From the NCBI GenBank assembly GCA_032622095.1, contig CP136066.1:113669319-113733318 (forward strand): DNA of 64,000 bases, written 5' to 3'. The stretch is from Siphonodentalium dalli (taxonomy: Eukaryota > Mollusca > Scaphopoda > Gadilida > Siphonodentaliidae). The notes below the pieces were generated by a model. The model worked only from the letters and a program-made list of their open reading frames with translations. It was not told the DNA's origin and searched no databases. The position numbers and the translations under genes are program-made. Below are positions 26,901 to 41,900 of the stretch, one piece after another (within the stretch, counting starts at the first letter, position 1; the number at the start of each line of letters is the position of its first letter).

Positions 26901-29900
26901 ACAAAGTAAAGTTGAGCTAAAAAGGGTTTTGATTCTCGGGCAATTTTGTTTGAGAATCGATGAGGGAGCGAGGGTTTTATTTTTATTTTTTATTTTTGTT
27001 ATGGGGATAATGCCCATAGTTAGCATGGGTTATTATACTTTCCCAGGTTAAGAAAATCTAAGGAGAACGTTGTTTTGATATAAACTAGAGGTGTGACTGT
27101 CCCAATGGGACTACGGATACCCCCCTGTTTTTAAAATACTAAGATGTTTCACATGTCAGTAAACATTTAGTTGAAATAATAAAATAACAGTTCCCATTGC
27201 AGGTGTACAACCATAACCCTAATCTTAAACCTATTGACCGAAAAATGTAGGAATAAAAGCTTGGACAAAATTATCCATGTTGCGAAAAAAGGGGAATAAC
27301 TCCACACAAAAAATGTCGGACAGACGTCATAATCGCAGGTGCAGAGGTTCCCATGGTACTAAATATCAGTGCCAAGATTAAAAAACATTGACCGAAAAAT
27401 GTAGGAATAAAAGCTCGGACAAAATTATGCATGTTGCAAAAAAAATTCTAAGTCGAAAAAGGGGGATAACTACACCAAAAAATGTCGGACAGATGTCATA
27501 ATCGCAGGTGCACAAGTTCCCATGGTACTTAAGATCTGTGCCAGGTTTTTAAAAAATTGACCTAAAAATGTAGGAATAAAAGCTCGGACAAAAGTATTCA
27601 TGTTGCGAAAAATTTCTAAGTCAAAAAAGGGGGGATAACTCCACCAAAAAAAGTCTGACAGACGTCATGGTGGTTGATGTCTGTGCCAAGTTTCACGGAA
27701 ATTGATCCAAAATGATATTTAAAAAAATATAATATATATTTCCTTAAAGAAAGCCTGAACACTGAACTATATGGATATATGTCCTGCGTTTGTAAAACCA
27801 TAGTAGAAAAGGGGTTAACTTTTTTGTGGTCGCCTACGATACCTCGCGGTCTTCAGTGGCTTGCTCGGATTAGTCACGCATGCGCAGTCCCAATATAACC
27901 GAATGAATTCGCCAGTTTATTTTCAACTCAATCAGGAGATTGGCGAGTTGCGGGGTTGGGAATGGCACCGCCATGGGAGGGCCCTATGATAGTTCAGTGT
28001 TCAGGCTTTCTTTAAGGAAATATATATTATATTTTTAAAAATATCATATTTCCGCTAAAGGAAGCCGTTCACACTGAACTATATGGATTAGAATGCAAGC
28101 CCAGGAGGAGGCACGAGCAATAAAGTTAATAGCCAAATTTTGGAGGGAATGCACTCTTCTAAAACAGATTGTACCTAAATATGAACTCTTTAATGAATCT
28201 GTTATGATTAGGTACGTGAAATAACTCATATAATTAGAGTGCTATATTGCCCAAACATGTACCTCCCCCCCTTGTTTTTGGAAGCAACATCCCAGGTGGT
28301 GCCATTCAATTCAGAATTGCGAGTGAACCGAGCAATTCTCTGTTCTTCATCCGTCAGTTCTAAGAATCCAGCCGATTTGAGATTCGAGGAGACTAACTCA
28401 CTCTCCGCCTTAGCGACATAACGACCTGCACTGGAGGAGGCCCACTCCAAAGATGGCAAGACAACCAACATTAAGAGTTTAACTAACTGCTGTTCACCAA
28501 TGCAAATGGCAGATAACCTGATGCCCAATCTATGGCACAGGTATCAAATGGAGAGCCCATTAGCCCAAATGGGTTATACAACTATAAGCGAGTCAAGCCA
28601 TCGGATCAGAGGGAGCCCCCACCATCGCATGCTGCAGGTGGTCATGCCCAAGCTAATATCCTGGCCAAGCTGGAGGGTGGGGAGAGGTCATTTTTCTCCG
28701 ATCCCTTCACGGAGGAGTGGCAGGCAAGGCCGTGTCGTTAATGCGATCGTGACCAGGGGGACTCGGCGCTTTACCTCATGGGTACGGCCCCTGCCCTACG
28801 CTTAAGCTGCCTAAGGCCATCCAGCCGGTGTCGATACGTACGCACGCAATTTTTGGCAGCTTTAGCGCCCAGAACCGCTAGCGTCTGGTGGGGGCCAAAT
28901 GGCCTGGAGGTCCCAAGTACCCCGGCAGCTCCACCAGACGTATCCCCACGAATTGGTTGAACCGTCAAGACGTAACCGGAGGAGCGTGAACTGGTCCTGC
29001 CCTTAGAACAGTTATCACACGTTCACATGTCCCTGAGGTACCTATGTATCACAATATACACATTGCGTATATATATATATAAAATGATATAATATATATA
29101 TCCGGGGGATATATATATTAAGTTTTCCTCATGAGACCATGTCAGAAGGCCCTTCCAAAGCTGCGCCCATCAATCTAATGGTCGGAGCCAGATCACAGCT
29201 CCCTGTCATGATCCAACGTATCACTAAATATAGATATACAACCCCACAGAGAACATGTCTCATGTCTCTGAGGTACCTATGTATCACAAGATAGCATTGC
29301 AGAAACCCAGTGACACAAATCTTTCGCATATATAGATATATAAAATGATATCATAGATATATCATGGTGATATATAAGTCATCATGAGATCATGTCAGAA
29401 GACCCTACTAAAGCTGCGCCCAACAATCCAATGGTCGGAGCCAGAGCAGAGATCCCTGGCACAATCCAATGTATCATTAAAGATATATATATAGCCCCTC
29501 AGAGAACATGGCCGAACACCGCAGGTGACCAGAGCATCCAATGAGAAAGCAAACCGCTACTCTCAGGTGCCAAAACAATGTCGGTACGAGTATTAATTTT
29601 GGAGAAATTTCCCAACGAGCACCATCCTTTGGAATGGAGACAGACGGCAAAATGTGCAATCACAAGTATTATGTTCAGCCTAAATCCACACACACTACTA
29701 TTATTAGGCCATCACGACCACTAGGCACCTGAGAGCAGTCCGCGTTCCCAGCGGAATACCCACCGCGATCCGATTCTAAGATATGAAGGTGCGCCTTCTA
29801 CAACCGAAATCAGTTCAAATGATGTACAATGTAGTCAGATGATGAACACAGGTAAATTTTCACGGTCACCATACGGAATATTCAGGTCTGAGCCTCTGCC

Positions 29901-32900
29901 TCCCCAAACATGCAGTAGAACGACCTAGGTGTGTGATAGGTCGGTTAGTGTGAAGCATGCAGCAACTAGGGGAAGACCTGCTCTAAAAATGGCTCCCCTA
30001 GGAAGGAAACAAATGAAATTATCATCCTCCTAGTAAAGGATACACATCCCTTTTTAATGTTTTATTTTAATTTGAAGAGCCAAGATAGAGAGGAACTCCC
30101 CCGACCTAAGTGGTCCCGCTTATGGCATGTTTAAGGAAGAGAGGACAAACCCAGCATAGACCGAAATGCGCAGTTGGCAGAATGGCTTCAGGCCCTTATG
30201 ATCGGGCATCTGTGCCATGGGGATGGGATGCCACTCGTACGGGGTGGTCCCCTGCCTGCGTCTTAGGAAAGGTCGGTAATGCTGGTCAATGAGTTTCCTC
30301 GAAAGCTTAGCTGGACAGCGCAAACGTCTTTGCCTGTTTTATTGTCTATGTGCCAGATAATCAAATTGATATGGGCAATAGAAGTATGAAGAGCCATGCT
30401 GATGGCCTCTTGTCGGAAAGGCTATTGGCAGTGGTCGTGGGACACGTGGCAATAGAAATGCTTTCCATGTAAATATGCTTCATTCGTGTGTGAAGTATAT
30501 TCGCCATATCAACGGTATGAAAGGTCGGGACACGTATATATTTTAAAATTCATTGAGACTCAAGCTAGTCCATGAATACCTTCAAAACACCTACCATGCC
30601 CTTTATGAACAATGCATGCTGTATTGGATGTACAGCCTGTTCTTGTACCAAGCTCACATTTGATATGGTTACTTGCCATAAATAATGTCTCCCCCCCACC
30701 TTCCTCGTCTTGGAATACCACTGCTATGATATCGTTATTCATTGGGGAACGTCATCCAGGCCACGGTCGCCAGTTATTGCCAGTGGGCCAGTTACCTGGA
30801 GGGGTCAAGTCACCACGACCAGGGTTGTCAATAGGTACTGGTACCGGTACCGAAACCGGCGGTAATCAGGAATTAAATCGGTACCGGTTCTGACGTCGAG
30901 TACCGACGGTTCTCGGTACTGATTGTTGATTTCTTTTAATATACCTCTTAACGAATGTAAAGGGTTGATTAAGCAGCTCAACATAAGGTCCAACCCAACT
31001 ACAATGGGTTAACGTCATATCGTCAGCACATTCAAACATCAAAGGCACAGTGTGCCGCACTATAACAACTTGTCACGAAATTGACAGAATGCAACATTGT
31101 GTCAATTTGTGTGGGAGCTTGTGATGATCGTATTTCTTTGATGCGGTCGGAATGCCGCCGGATGCAAGTCTGCAATGTATGTCTGCACTCTGCACGTGCC
31201 GTTTCAAACTTTTGACTTTGAGGCATCATTTGAGAGAAGTCTGCTACTCCGTCAAGTTGTGTTTTACCTTTTACGATGGCGTCCAGAAAATCTAGTCACG
31301 TCTGGGATTATTTTATCCCACACGAAAATGACAAGCAGAAAGCGAGATGCACCGAATGTAATAATGTAATAGCCAGATCGAAGGGAAGTACATCGGGAAT
31401 GAAAAAACATTTGTCGACAAAACACAAAATATCATTGGATTCGGAAGTTCAAGGTTCAACTTCAACTACAATATTTAAGCAGATGCCATTGACCCCATTT
31501 TTTCAAACTAAAAGGGAAAGTTTATCGGAACTTTTAGGAAAACTGGCCGCTGTAGACAGAATATCGCTTCATACGATAACGAACAGCAGTTTTATAAGAG
31601 ATGCAGTTAGCTTACATGGATTCACCCTTCCTCACAGCCACAACACTATACAGAAAGTTATTGTCGGATATAGTGATTCACTGAAAGACGAACTACGAGA
31701 TACACTCAAAAAGCTTATAGACAATGGGACCAGGTTTGGCATCACATTAGATGAATGGACATCGAGCCGAAATCGTCGTTACTTCAACATAAACATTCAC
31801 ACGGGTGACAAATATTGGAACATTGGTCTCGCAAGAGCAGTTGGCAGCATCACGGCAGAAAAATCAGTGGAAATCGTAAAAAATAAACTTAAAGAGTTCG
31901 GGGTGTCATTCAATGAAAAGGAATCGCACGTTGTTTGTTCTACAACAGACGGGGCATCTGTAATGATGAGTTTCGGTAAAAAGGTAACGGAAAATCACAT
32001 GGCGTGCTATGCACACGCTATCCACTTAGCTGTGCAGGATGTATTTTATACTGGTGAAATTCCAACAGAAGATAGCGGAAACGTTGAACTTGAATGTGAT
32101 GAAGATGAAGGTGATTCAGGTGATGAAAGTGAAGTTGAGTCTGACCCTGAGTATGATGATATCAACTCTGTTCGCGACATGGGCACTAACATTTCGGAGG
32201 TTATTAAAAAAGTTCGCAAGATTATTGTTAAAATTCGCAGGAGCCCTCTTAAAAATGACAAACTACAAGAATATGTGAGGAAAGCCAATAAGGGAAAAGA
32301 ACTTACTCTAATCAGGGACAACAAAACACGGTGGAATTCATGTGTTGACATGGTTAAACGTTTTCTGAGAACCAAAGATTCCATTGACAAATTGATGATT
32401 GATTTCCCGGCAATAAAGCAAGAATTTAGTAACAATGAAGTGTCCTGCCTAAATGAGATGGTTTTAGCGCTGGATCCCATAAAGTTCGCCGTTCAAAAGT
32501 TGTCTGATAGATCAATGAATCTGCTTAAAGCTGATGCCGTGTTTAGTTTCTTGTTGAAAACTCTAAAAGAAACTGCTGACTCTGGGAAACGTAATTTTAG
32601 TTCATTGATGTTTAATGCAATCGAGCGTCGTTTTCGAGAGCGACGGCCATCTCTGTTACTGGATGTATTCAAGTTTCTTCAAAACCCGGAGTCGCTTAGT
32701 GTCCAACCTCCGTTCCCATTATTCAAAATTGGAACCAAGAAACAAATTAAAGAAACCTGTCATAAATTAATAGATTACCTTCATACAGAGAGTATGACAC
32801 CCAGTCCCAGACCTCCCAAGCTACCGCTTCTGAGTCTCAGGCAACTGAAAGTGTGCAACTGCAACCACGAAAACGGAGCAAAATGGCTGAAGATCTCGAC

Positions 32901-35900
32901 AAGGAAATGGAGTCAGTTATGACACCTGTTGATGTCGACACCGAGCCCTGTGGATATAATATCCAACGCGATTTCCGTGTGTGGGAAACCACAAAGGTTC
33001 GTCCAAAAACATTGGAATTTCTCTACCGTGACCTTTGCTCAATTCAACCAACTAGTGTTGAAGCAGAACGAGCATTTTCCGCATGTGCGTTATTCACCAC
33101 CAAGATTCGTTCGCGAATGGGAGATCGACTACTGGACGCACTGTCATTCATTCGCGCCCACCATTTGGGGACCGACAAGGCACAAAAGTGCCCAAAGTTA
33201 CCATCCATGGAGGTTGACACTGAATAAGAACTTGACTTGCTTGTGTGACATGATGAGGGACATCTATTTAGAGTTTTATTTTTCCCTGTTTTATCATTTA
33301 TTGTGATTTGTGATATAAAGTTAATGTCACAGACATTTCTCCCAAAAATCTATTCTTAATTTCCGAACTAGCCAACTACAAGTCTACAACTAGCCTGAGC
33401 TAGGCTTACTGGAAACGACTTTGGTTTCATTGGGTGACATCATTTATGAAATTACAAACTTACAACATGCGAGTAATAGGGCAGCATTATAAATTTATGG
33501 CCGATTAGTGAGTTCTCTAATTAATTACCACACAAATAATATGGTGTATTGTGAGTCTGTGACACCGTGTGACCGTCACTACTATGTATACAATACATAG
33601 TATTACATACAATGATACAATCATACAAGCCTACAATGTTAGCCGGCTGGCCCGACCCAGTAGTCAAACATACATGTCTACATTCGTTCCACTCTGTATT
33701 CCGTCTTTTTTTAAATCCTCCCTTTGCGACTTGCCGAAAACTGGCGGAGACAACAACTTTATTGTAAATCGGGTGATTTTTATTTTCGTTGTTTTGACTA
33801 AACGTCGAACGTAACGAATATTAATGATAGAACCCACGAAACCAAAGTTATTTGCAGTATAGCAGTATATTCAATGAGTACCGATACCGACCCGGTTTGC
33901 GGTACTGAACATCAGTACGGAACCGGTACCGAAAGTTATGGTACCGTCGGTACTTTGACAACCCTGACCACGACTCTAAATACCTGTCAGGCTGGAATCA
34001 TTCACATAATTGAATCAAGAAGGGGAAAGGTTGTTCAAACCAAAGTATCTTCAAATATATTTGTAGATAGTGAAACCATGATTAAACACCGTCAGAGTGA
34101 CGATAAGCTTCTTGCCTTACTCTAGAGAATGCAAACCGGAGCACCCATGATTTGTAATTTTGTGTCCCAATTAGAGCCATATCCAGAATCGTAGTAATCC
34201 AGACCCCCCCGCTTCTTTTCGGTAAATCTACACAGGAAGGAAAGCAATTATGTTTGTATTCCGGAAGGAGACACCATTTAGTCGAGATACAACCCAGCAA
34301 TTTTGAAAGGATGGGTTAATTTTTGGATACAATTGAGAATAACTAAAATCTGGAATTGAGACAATAGTGAAACTGTCATCACGATTAATTTTAGTGTCAT
34401 GCTTGCAATCATTAAATGCTAGCAGTTTAAAATTTGACAGTGAAGTTGAAGCACTGTACGAGAATCGAATCATGTACTCAACAGAATTCTGACTCCTGTC
34501 AGATGTCAATCCCTTTCTGAAATTAATGACACTAACGAATCTTAGTACGACAACAGTCATTATTTTTCTGATATTGATAAACTGTAGTCTGATAACTTCA
34601 AGCGTCGACCAACACATCTACATCATAGGAGACATGTGTGACAGTATTAAAACAGAAAACACAAAGTATTTTGTGAAAGCATGTTGTTTAAATGAGATCT
34701 AGCGACTCCAGTAGTGTTCTGTAACATGCACACACCTAGATGTGTACATGTGTCAGCCATTAAGTTTTTATTGTCCACACCCGATCGCACAGCGTAGTGC
34801 ACCCACGACAACATACCTGAACAAGTGTTGTAATGGGGAAAGTCGGCATTTGCATTCGGATTTTATTCAGTAATCTCGAATGGGACTTGTTAGCCTGACA
34901 AACTTGGTATCGGACCGAGATCTGATTTCTGTCAGAATACCCTGACCAGGGTGCGATCCCCGGTCCGCTAGCTCATGGCTGAGATTGTTACATTGAAGGT
35001 GATGCTCCGTTACGAGAATCAAACCATGAACATAATTATAACACTTGTCCAATATCAATCTCTGTCAATTTATTAAAGTAATAATGACACTACTGTTTTT
35101 ACATTGAATTGATAAACCCAGATGTAAATTGTAATCAACTTTTAAGTTCAAATGTGACCAACACATCTGGATCAGTTGTATTGAACCATAAAACAACAAA
35201 GTATTATGAGAAAGAATGTAGTTCATAACATTATGATAGATAGCGTCTGTAGCGATGGTAATTATTGCTAAATAAATGTCCACGCGTAAATAAATTCCCA
35301 CGAAATTAGGAGACTTCCGGTAGCGAATCACGTGGCATTTATATCTGACAAATTATATCATACCTTATAGGTTCTATAATAATTACATAGATGCATTGTT
35401 AACAATAATCTATGCGCCTCGTAAGGCCTTGAAATGGCGGCTGATTATGGCGAAATGTCGATTTTCAGATTCGAAAAATTTAAGTAACATGGAAAACACT
35501 TCATATTTTTTATTTAAATGTCATAGACTGTTTGTTGCATTTAATTTTAGTTTGCATCTGCCACACCTCAGTTACCTGTTTCTTGATTTTCTGCATTCAA
35601 AGGCACACCCTTTCAGTAGTATTCACAGTTTAGTACATCTATGATCTATGCACAATTAACGGCCTTGACACCGACTACCGAGTGTCTCTAATTTCTAAAA
35701 TCACTGAATCATTGGGAATAAAATTACACGATTTTTTCGGTTATGGATCATGCTTTATTTCCAACAAGCCAAAATACAACGATTAAAAATATATTTGCAC
35801 ACTATAAAATGGTGCTCTCGGATAATTTTGTCGCCAAATTTATTCAGTAACATCGGTGAATTTAAACGTAATTAAAGAGAATACGCATGGACAGATTTGT

Positions 35901-38900
35901 TTGAGGTCCGTTCGATTCTCGTTCTCTGTTACTGCGTATATAAAACACGGAATACAACAAAGACGGAACCGGAACTAAAACGATCAAAGTTTAAATCGGG
36001 ATTATACATTTTATATCTATCTATATACTTTAATATTTATCCATCTATACTATAGTAACTATACATGCTAGCCATAAAAACTTCAAATACTATTAAATTA
36101 AACCAGCATACACATCGCCAATACGCACCATATTTCTTTCCGGTTTGCGTTCCCGAAGTTGGAAATCACATAATTGTTTACAGCACGGAAACACATTTGA
36201 CTTAATAAACTTGGGGTTTGGGCAGCTTGTGGTGACAATATACCTGGTAGTTATCGTTGCCTAGTGTCTGTTGTTGAATACCAACACATACACCATTGTA
36301 TGTCTATCATATTCGATGTTTGAAACATAACTAATTTCTCTTTTCTAGTTACCCATTTTCGTGTTATCATTTGACAGCATCGGTCAATTTGAAAATCGTA
36401 ATAAAATGCTTCAACACGGGCCTTTTTTCCAGACGCGGCTATGCCCGAGAATCAAAACCCTTTTTTTTTTGGCCTTATGGTTTTATCTTAAGTAAACAGA
36501 AGAGCAACAGCTGAATACAACACATTCTACCATATTATTACCCCAAATCTTAGTTTGACAGATAGGACTTACTTCCAGGGGATCTTGTTACTGCTGGAAG
36601 AGTAGTCCTGCAACAATTCCCATTAGCCAGCTCCTAAAAAGCATATAAATAGCAATTAATGTATATTCTTATCATAGACAAAATTTAACTCAGAGTTTGA
36701 AGAGATGGCTTCAACACTTGTTGCCAAATTACTTTCCTCTCTTTAATTCTTCATTTACATACTGATTTCATTTTGTTTACTTAATACTTTCATGACGGGA
36801 GCTGATCTGGTGCAGCATTAACGATAATGTGCCAGTGCATTCTCTTATATATGAGAGTCTCCCACAGGGAGCCTTGCATATATAAGAGAATGCACTGACT
36901 TACAAGATCAAGATAAATATTGTTAGGTCAATGCATTCTCATATATATGCGAGGTGCTCTATGGGCGACTCGCATACATAAGAGAATGCATTGGCACAGG
37001 GTTTTCGCAAAATTTCAGGAAGCTCCAGTCTTGAATGGGTTAATACCTTTTTTGGAAGAATTAAACATTGTTTAATCTAACTCACAAGACTTAGTGAATA
37101 TTACCCAAGGATTTAATAAATCAAGCCAAATAAGAAAACCTGTTGCACTAAACATAAAGACTATTCGCATAAACACATACAATCCTACATAAGTTAGAAA
37201 ACTTAACAAGCAACTTTCGAGAATTTATTCTGGACTATGCTATATTAAGACAGTTAGGCATCCCATGCTAATCTGCTTATTTGTAACTCAGAGTTGACTG
37301 ATGAGGCTGACTGAGGCACATGTGATGTAAAGTTGTAGTGGTTTAATTTGGCAGCCTTCTTCATCATGCACAGAATACATGAAGACTCAGATTAACTTAT
37401 GACAGAGCTTTTTCACATGATTATGTTCAACCCTTTACCAAATAAAGCAACATTTTTCAGCAATTATATAATTTCAATATAACCAAATTCACCCTGAAGT
37501 TAATTTTTATTCTTTGCTTGCAAGACATTAACAACTCACCGATTTTCGTTGTTTCCTACGAGTGGAAAACATCGCTGAAATGACAACTTACCTCACATAA
37601 ACTTTTTCGATCAGTAAAATGCAACACATATAATTATAGTATCCAGCAAATATTCAGTGATTTACAGTAAGGATTTTGGCTCTCATATCAACGTCTCAAA
37701 ATTTTATCAAAGATAAACAACACACACATCATTCCAAATCCAATGCTGTTTTCGGTGTAACAGATGATGCCCCTATGCTTAATGTTTGAAGAGAATGTAT
37801 CTCTTCCTAGCCAGTTTTATACTTTAGAAGAGATACACTATCTTTTAGAGCAGAAACGCAGGGGCGCATCATAAAAAACAAGTATAAAATATAATTTAAA
37901 TTTTTTTTAAACGATTGTGCCACTTTAAAGAAAACGCATTGCTATTGATATAATAGATTACAATGAGTCCACTTTTTCGAATACGTCCTCACTTCTAAAG
38001 GCCATAATTCACAACGCCTGTAACGATTCCTAAAATTATAATGCTAATCGCTCAAGTAAAAGCTATATTTTACATGGTAGACAATTCTAGGATAAACTGT
38101 TCGAAAACTTATAACACTAAAAAACAAATATTCATTTCTAATATTTAAGCAATATAAATTTCAAATTATTTTTCAGCATTTAAAAATGAACTGAATGACT
38201 CAATAGCATTAGATCTGTCAATACATGTAGAGGTTTTGTACAAAATGTTGGGTTTTTTATCAATAAATTAAATAAATAAAAATTGATGGTCTATTTTTCT
38301 CCAGGACTAAAGTGTGTCCACCATGCTGGTGCAGGCCATCAATCTTTTGTTCATAATGTGCTATCATTTTCAAACAGTTTATCCTAGAGTTGTGTACCAA
38401 ATTTGTAAAATATAGATTTCACTCGAGCAATTGGCATTAGGAAATTGGTCCAGGCATTTGTGAATTATGGCCATCAGAAGTGAAGACATATTTGAAAAAG
38501 TGAACTCCTTTGTAATGTATTATATCAACAACAAAGTGTTTGTTAAATTGGTGCGCTCAATAAATTTTTCACTCGTTTTCAATGAAACGCCCGCATGGCA
38601 GAAGAATCTAATTTCATCAACGGTTCAAATACTCAGGCTAATATTTCAGATTTTTTAACCATTATCGAGTAATTGAGTAACTTACTAGAAGAAATCTGTC
38701 TGCTACATTGTCTTTGACGCCATGGATGAAGTTGGATTCATTCATAGGACAGTCACCAAGTGATCTGTCAAAATTATTGGGGTCTTCAAATTCTCTTACA
38801 GGAGAAATGTGTGACATCTGAATAATAACAAGTAAATCATAAGCATATTGCAAACATATCAAGAAATTGATGTCTCCACATTGGTAAAGCCACATATAAT

Positions 38901-41900
38901 ATTCACGAGTATTGTCCCCTCCATTACTTGATGGATTTCTAAATTTAGGTTTTTGAAAATATCTTTTGCAATGGTTCAGTCTTCATCTGTAGCGATGTTA
39001 AGGTGTTATATCAGACAACAAGTGAAGAAACACTGAAGAGTTTCAGTTAATGTGTTTAACCCTGTAATCTTTACTGAATGAATTCTCCCATTCAGTTATA
39101 AAAGTATACACTGGAATGGTCTATTATTCATCTGAAGGATGTTCAGGAAATATAAGCAGATGACAGGCAGACAAATAGATAATAAAAGAGCAGAAGCAAT
39201 CGTTTTAATTGGTGAGAAATGTTTAGATATTAAGTTCAATAAACGGCCTCTGGCCGTTTGTTGAACTCATTATATGAACTTTTCCTACCTAAGGGATCTA
39301 CTTTTCAACAAGTATTTAGTTTAGAAAGGATTAATAAACTATGGTTGTTTGTTAAACTCTCCAAGGGTTCATGATTCAACTCTGCAATATTGAGGCAATA
39401 GAATTCAGTTTTCACAGTTCAGCTATCTAGCACAAAATTGATGAGACATAAAAACTAATATTTTTGGCTCAAATAGTTATTCTGATAACTTCCTATTGTC
39501 AATCTTGAATGAAATTCTGACAACATCAAAGGATATAAAAGTGGTATTGGTGGTTCAGAAAAGATAACTAACCTCCTCATCAAACCTGGCATCCATGGCA
39601 CTAGGTGGCCGACTAGACGTAAATATATCTCCTTCACTACCCCTCAAAGGGCTGTCAAATGGTGTCACAGGACGGAATGTCACAAACGACGCTGAACCAA
39701 TCGGAAGAGTCGGTATATGCAGGTAATTTATCTATGCAAATATAAAAGAGTTCCATATATATATGTTACTAGCAGGTGGACCCGACTTCGTCCGGGCTGT
39801 TTCCCCTCTGCTTTTCGGTGAATTGGGAGATTTGACCTTGAATTGTCCATTTTGAAGGTCAAGGTCAGATGGGGCACGATTTGACCCGTCCAAAACACTG
39901 CCCGGACAAAAGTACCCGACAAAAGTACCCGTCAAAATCCATCCGGTTTTACCCGATTTAACCTCGAATTGATCATTTTGAAGGTCAAGGTCAGGTCGGG
40001 GTCACGATTTGACCCGTCCAAAACACTCAGTGGACAAAAGTAACCCCATGTATCAAATTTCGTCAAAATCCCATCGAAATTCGCGATTTGACCTTGAATG
40101 GACCCGATTTCAAGGTCAAGGTCACGTCGCACGGGCAAACGAATAGGCTTACGATACTCCCCATACGAATGTATCCCTAGACACTAATTTTCATCGAAAT
40201 CCCGTGATACTCGGGCGTTTGACCTTGAAATGACCCGATTTCAAGGTCAAGGTCACGTCGCACAGGCAAATTAATAGGCCCATGCCACTCCCCGGTCGAA
40301 AGTACCCCCACATACCAAGTTTCATCGAAATCAGCTCGGCCGTTTTCGAGTCCATCGCGAACACACAGACAGACAGTGTGGACCGGACTTCGTCCGGGCT
40401 GTTTCCCCTCTGCTTTTCGGCGAATTGACCTTGAATTGTCCATTTTGAAGGTCAAGGTCAGGTGACATCACGATTTGACCCGTCCAAAACACTGCCCGGA
40501 CAAAAGTACCCGACAAAAGTACCCGTCGAAATCCATCCGGTTTTACCCGATTTGACCTTGAATTGATAATTTTGAAGGTCAAGTCGGGGTCACGATTTGA
40601 CCCGTCCAAAACACTCAGTGGACAAAAGTAACCCTATGTATCAAATTTCGTCGAAATCCCATCAAAATTCGCGATTTGACCTTGAATTGACCCGATTTCA
40701 AGGTCAAAAATCGAAATCCCATGATACTCGGGCATTCATGTCGCACGGGCAAACGAATAGGCTTATGACACTCCCCATACGAAAGTATCCCCAGACACTT
40801 ATTTTCATCGAAATCCCGTGATACTCGGGCGCTCGACCTTGAAATGACCAAATTTCAAGGTCAAGTCGCACAGGCAAATTAACAGGCCCATGCCACTCCC
40901 CGGCCGAAATTACCCCACATACCAAGTTTCATCGAAATCGGCTCGGCCATTTTCGAGTCCATCGCGAACACACAGACAGACAAACACACACACAGATTTC
41001 CCAAAATATATAATAGATACAGTCAATTCCGCTTTATTGCATAGCGTCGGTGCATGACCTTTCCCATGCATATAACCGAATATGCATAAAGCCGAAATCA
41101 CCCCATCACCCCATTTGAGGTTCTTAAGATTGTTTAGTTTGTACAGTACGTAGTACCACGAAATGGCGAAATAGCGAAATCCCTCGGTCATCTGCATGGG
41201 CATTATTGGAACAGTATATTCAGCATCATCGTCGTCAGATTCGGGAGCTGCGGGTCGGATTTCACTTGCTATCTCTTCATCGGCCGAAACAATCTACCTC
41301 TTCATCGGTCGTGATGAATTCCTGGATGTCTTCTTTTGAATATCCATCGGGGATGGTGATGTCCTCCAATGGATCTTCGTCTTCAACGGTTGTCGGGTTG
41401 TCGTCTTCCGATTTTCGGAAGCCGCCCTTCCTGAAGCAATTGGCTATCGTCTCCTGCTTCACGTCTGACCAACATCGATTCAGCATGTGCATAGATTCCA
41501 GGAGGTCGATAGTCTTCGTTATTTGACTGGCTGTTGAGTTGGTGTCTGTATCAATCATGTCGATGACCTTCCTGACCACTTGCTTTCTGTACAACTGTTT
41601 GAGGTTGGCGATGATTCCCTGGTCGCATGGCTGAATAATCGAGGTTGTATTTGGCGGAAGGAATGCGATTTTTATATTGGTCAGCTCCTTCGCAGAGTCG
41701 GGTGGGTGTGCCGAGCAGTTGTCGACGAGGAGTAGGATTTGTCGTTTCTGGCGTCGCATGTCTCTGTCGAAGTCTTTTAGCCAGTCTACGAACAAGATGG
41801 CGGTCATCCAGCTATTCTTATTATTTTTGTATGGCATCGGCAGGTTCTTCTTGCCACGGAAGCATCTCGGCTGTTTGGACTTCCCGATCACCAATGGTCG

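Larger units (their letters stand above)
27726..35475. mobile_element. Large unclassified repeat, copy 2 (carrying a hAT)
   Basis: Collinear with the copy at 8.2-14.1 kb: the left palindrome (27726-28045), the AGCAATAAAGTTAATAGCC block, the GC-rich modules at 28.4-29.0 kb, the 29.8-30.6 kb block, and the 3' block at 35.1-35.47 kb that matches 13.3-13.67 kb. The terminal 200 bases of the right end are absent or unrecognisable. It is interrupted by the hAT at 30820-33966. Net length without that insertion is about 4.6 kb. Confidence 0.7.

Noticed and set aside
24389-26925. Regularly spaced repeats resembling a CRISPR array
   Set aside because: Units are head-to-tail repeats of about 160 bases with no unique spacers, and the locus is an intron of a eukaryotic gene.
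32046-32480. Minus-strand Ser-rich open frame within the hAT transposase
   Set aside because: Antisense shadow of the acidic insert of the transposase.
34228-34617. 129-codon minus-strand frame between the hAT and the 3' block of copy 2
   Set aside because: No family resemblance, and it falls where the APC1 phase is already accounted for by the exons at 36573 and 23677.
34880-34990. tRNA-like or SINE-like sequence with GGGTGCGATCCC
   Set aside because: A B-box-like word is present, but I could not fold an acceptor, D-arm and anticodon arm around it, and no A-box is convincing.
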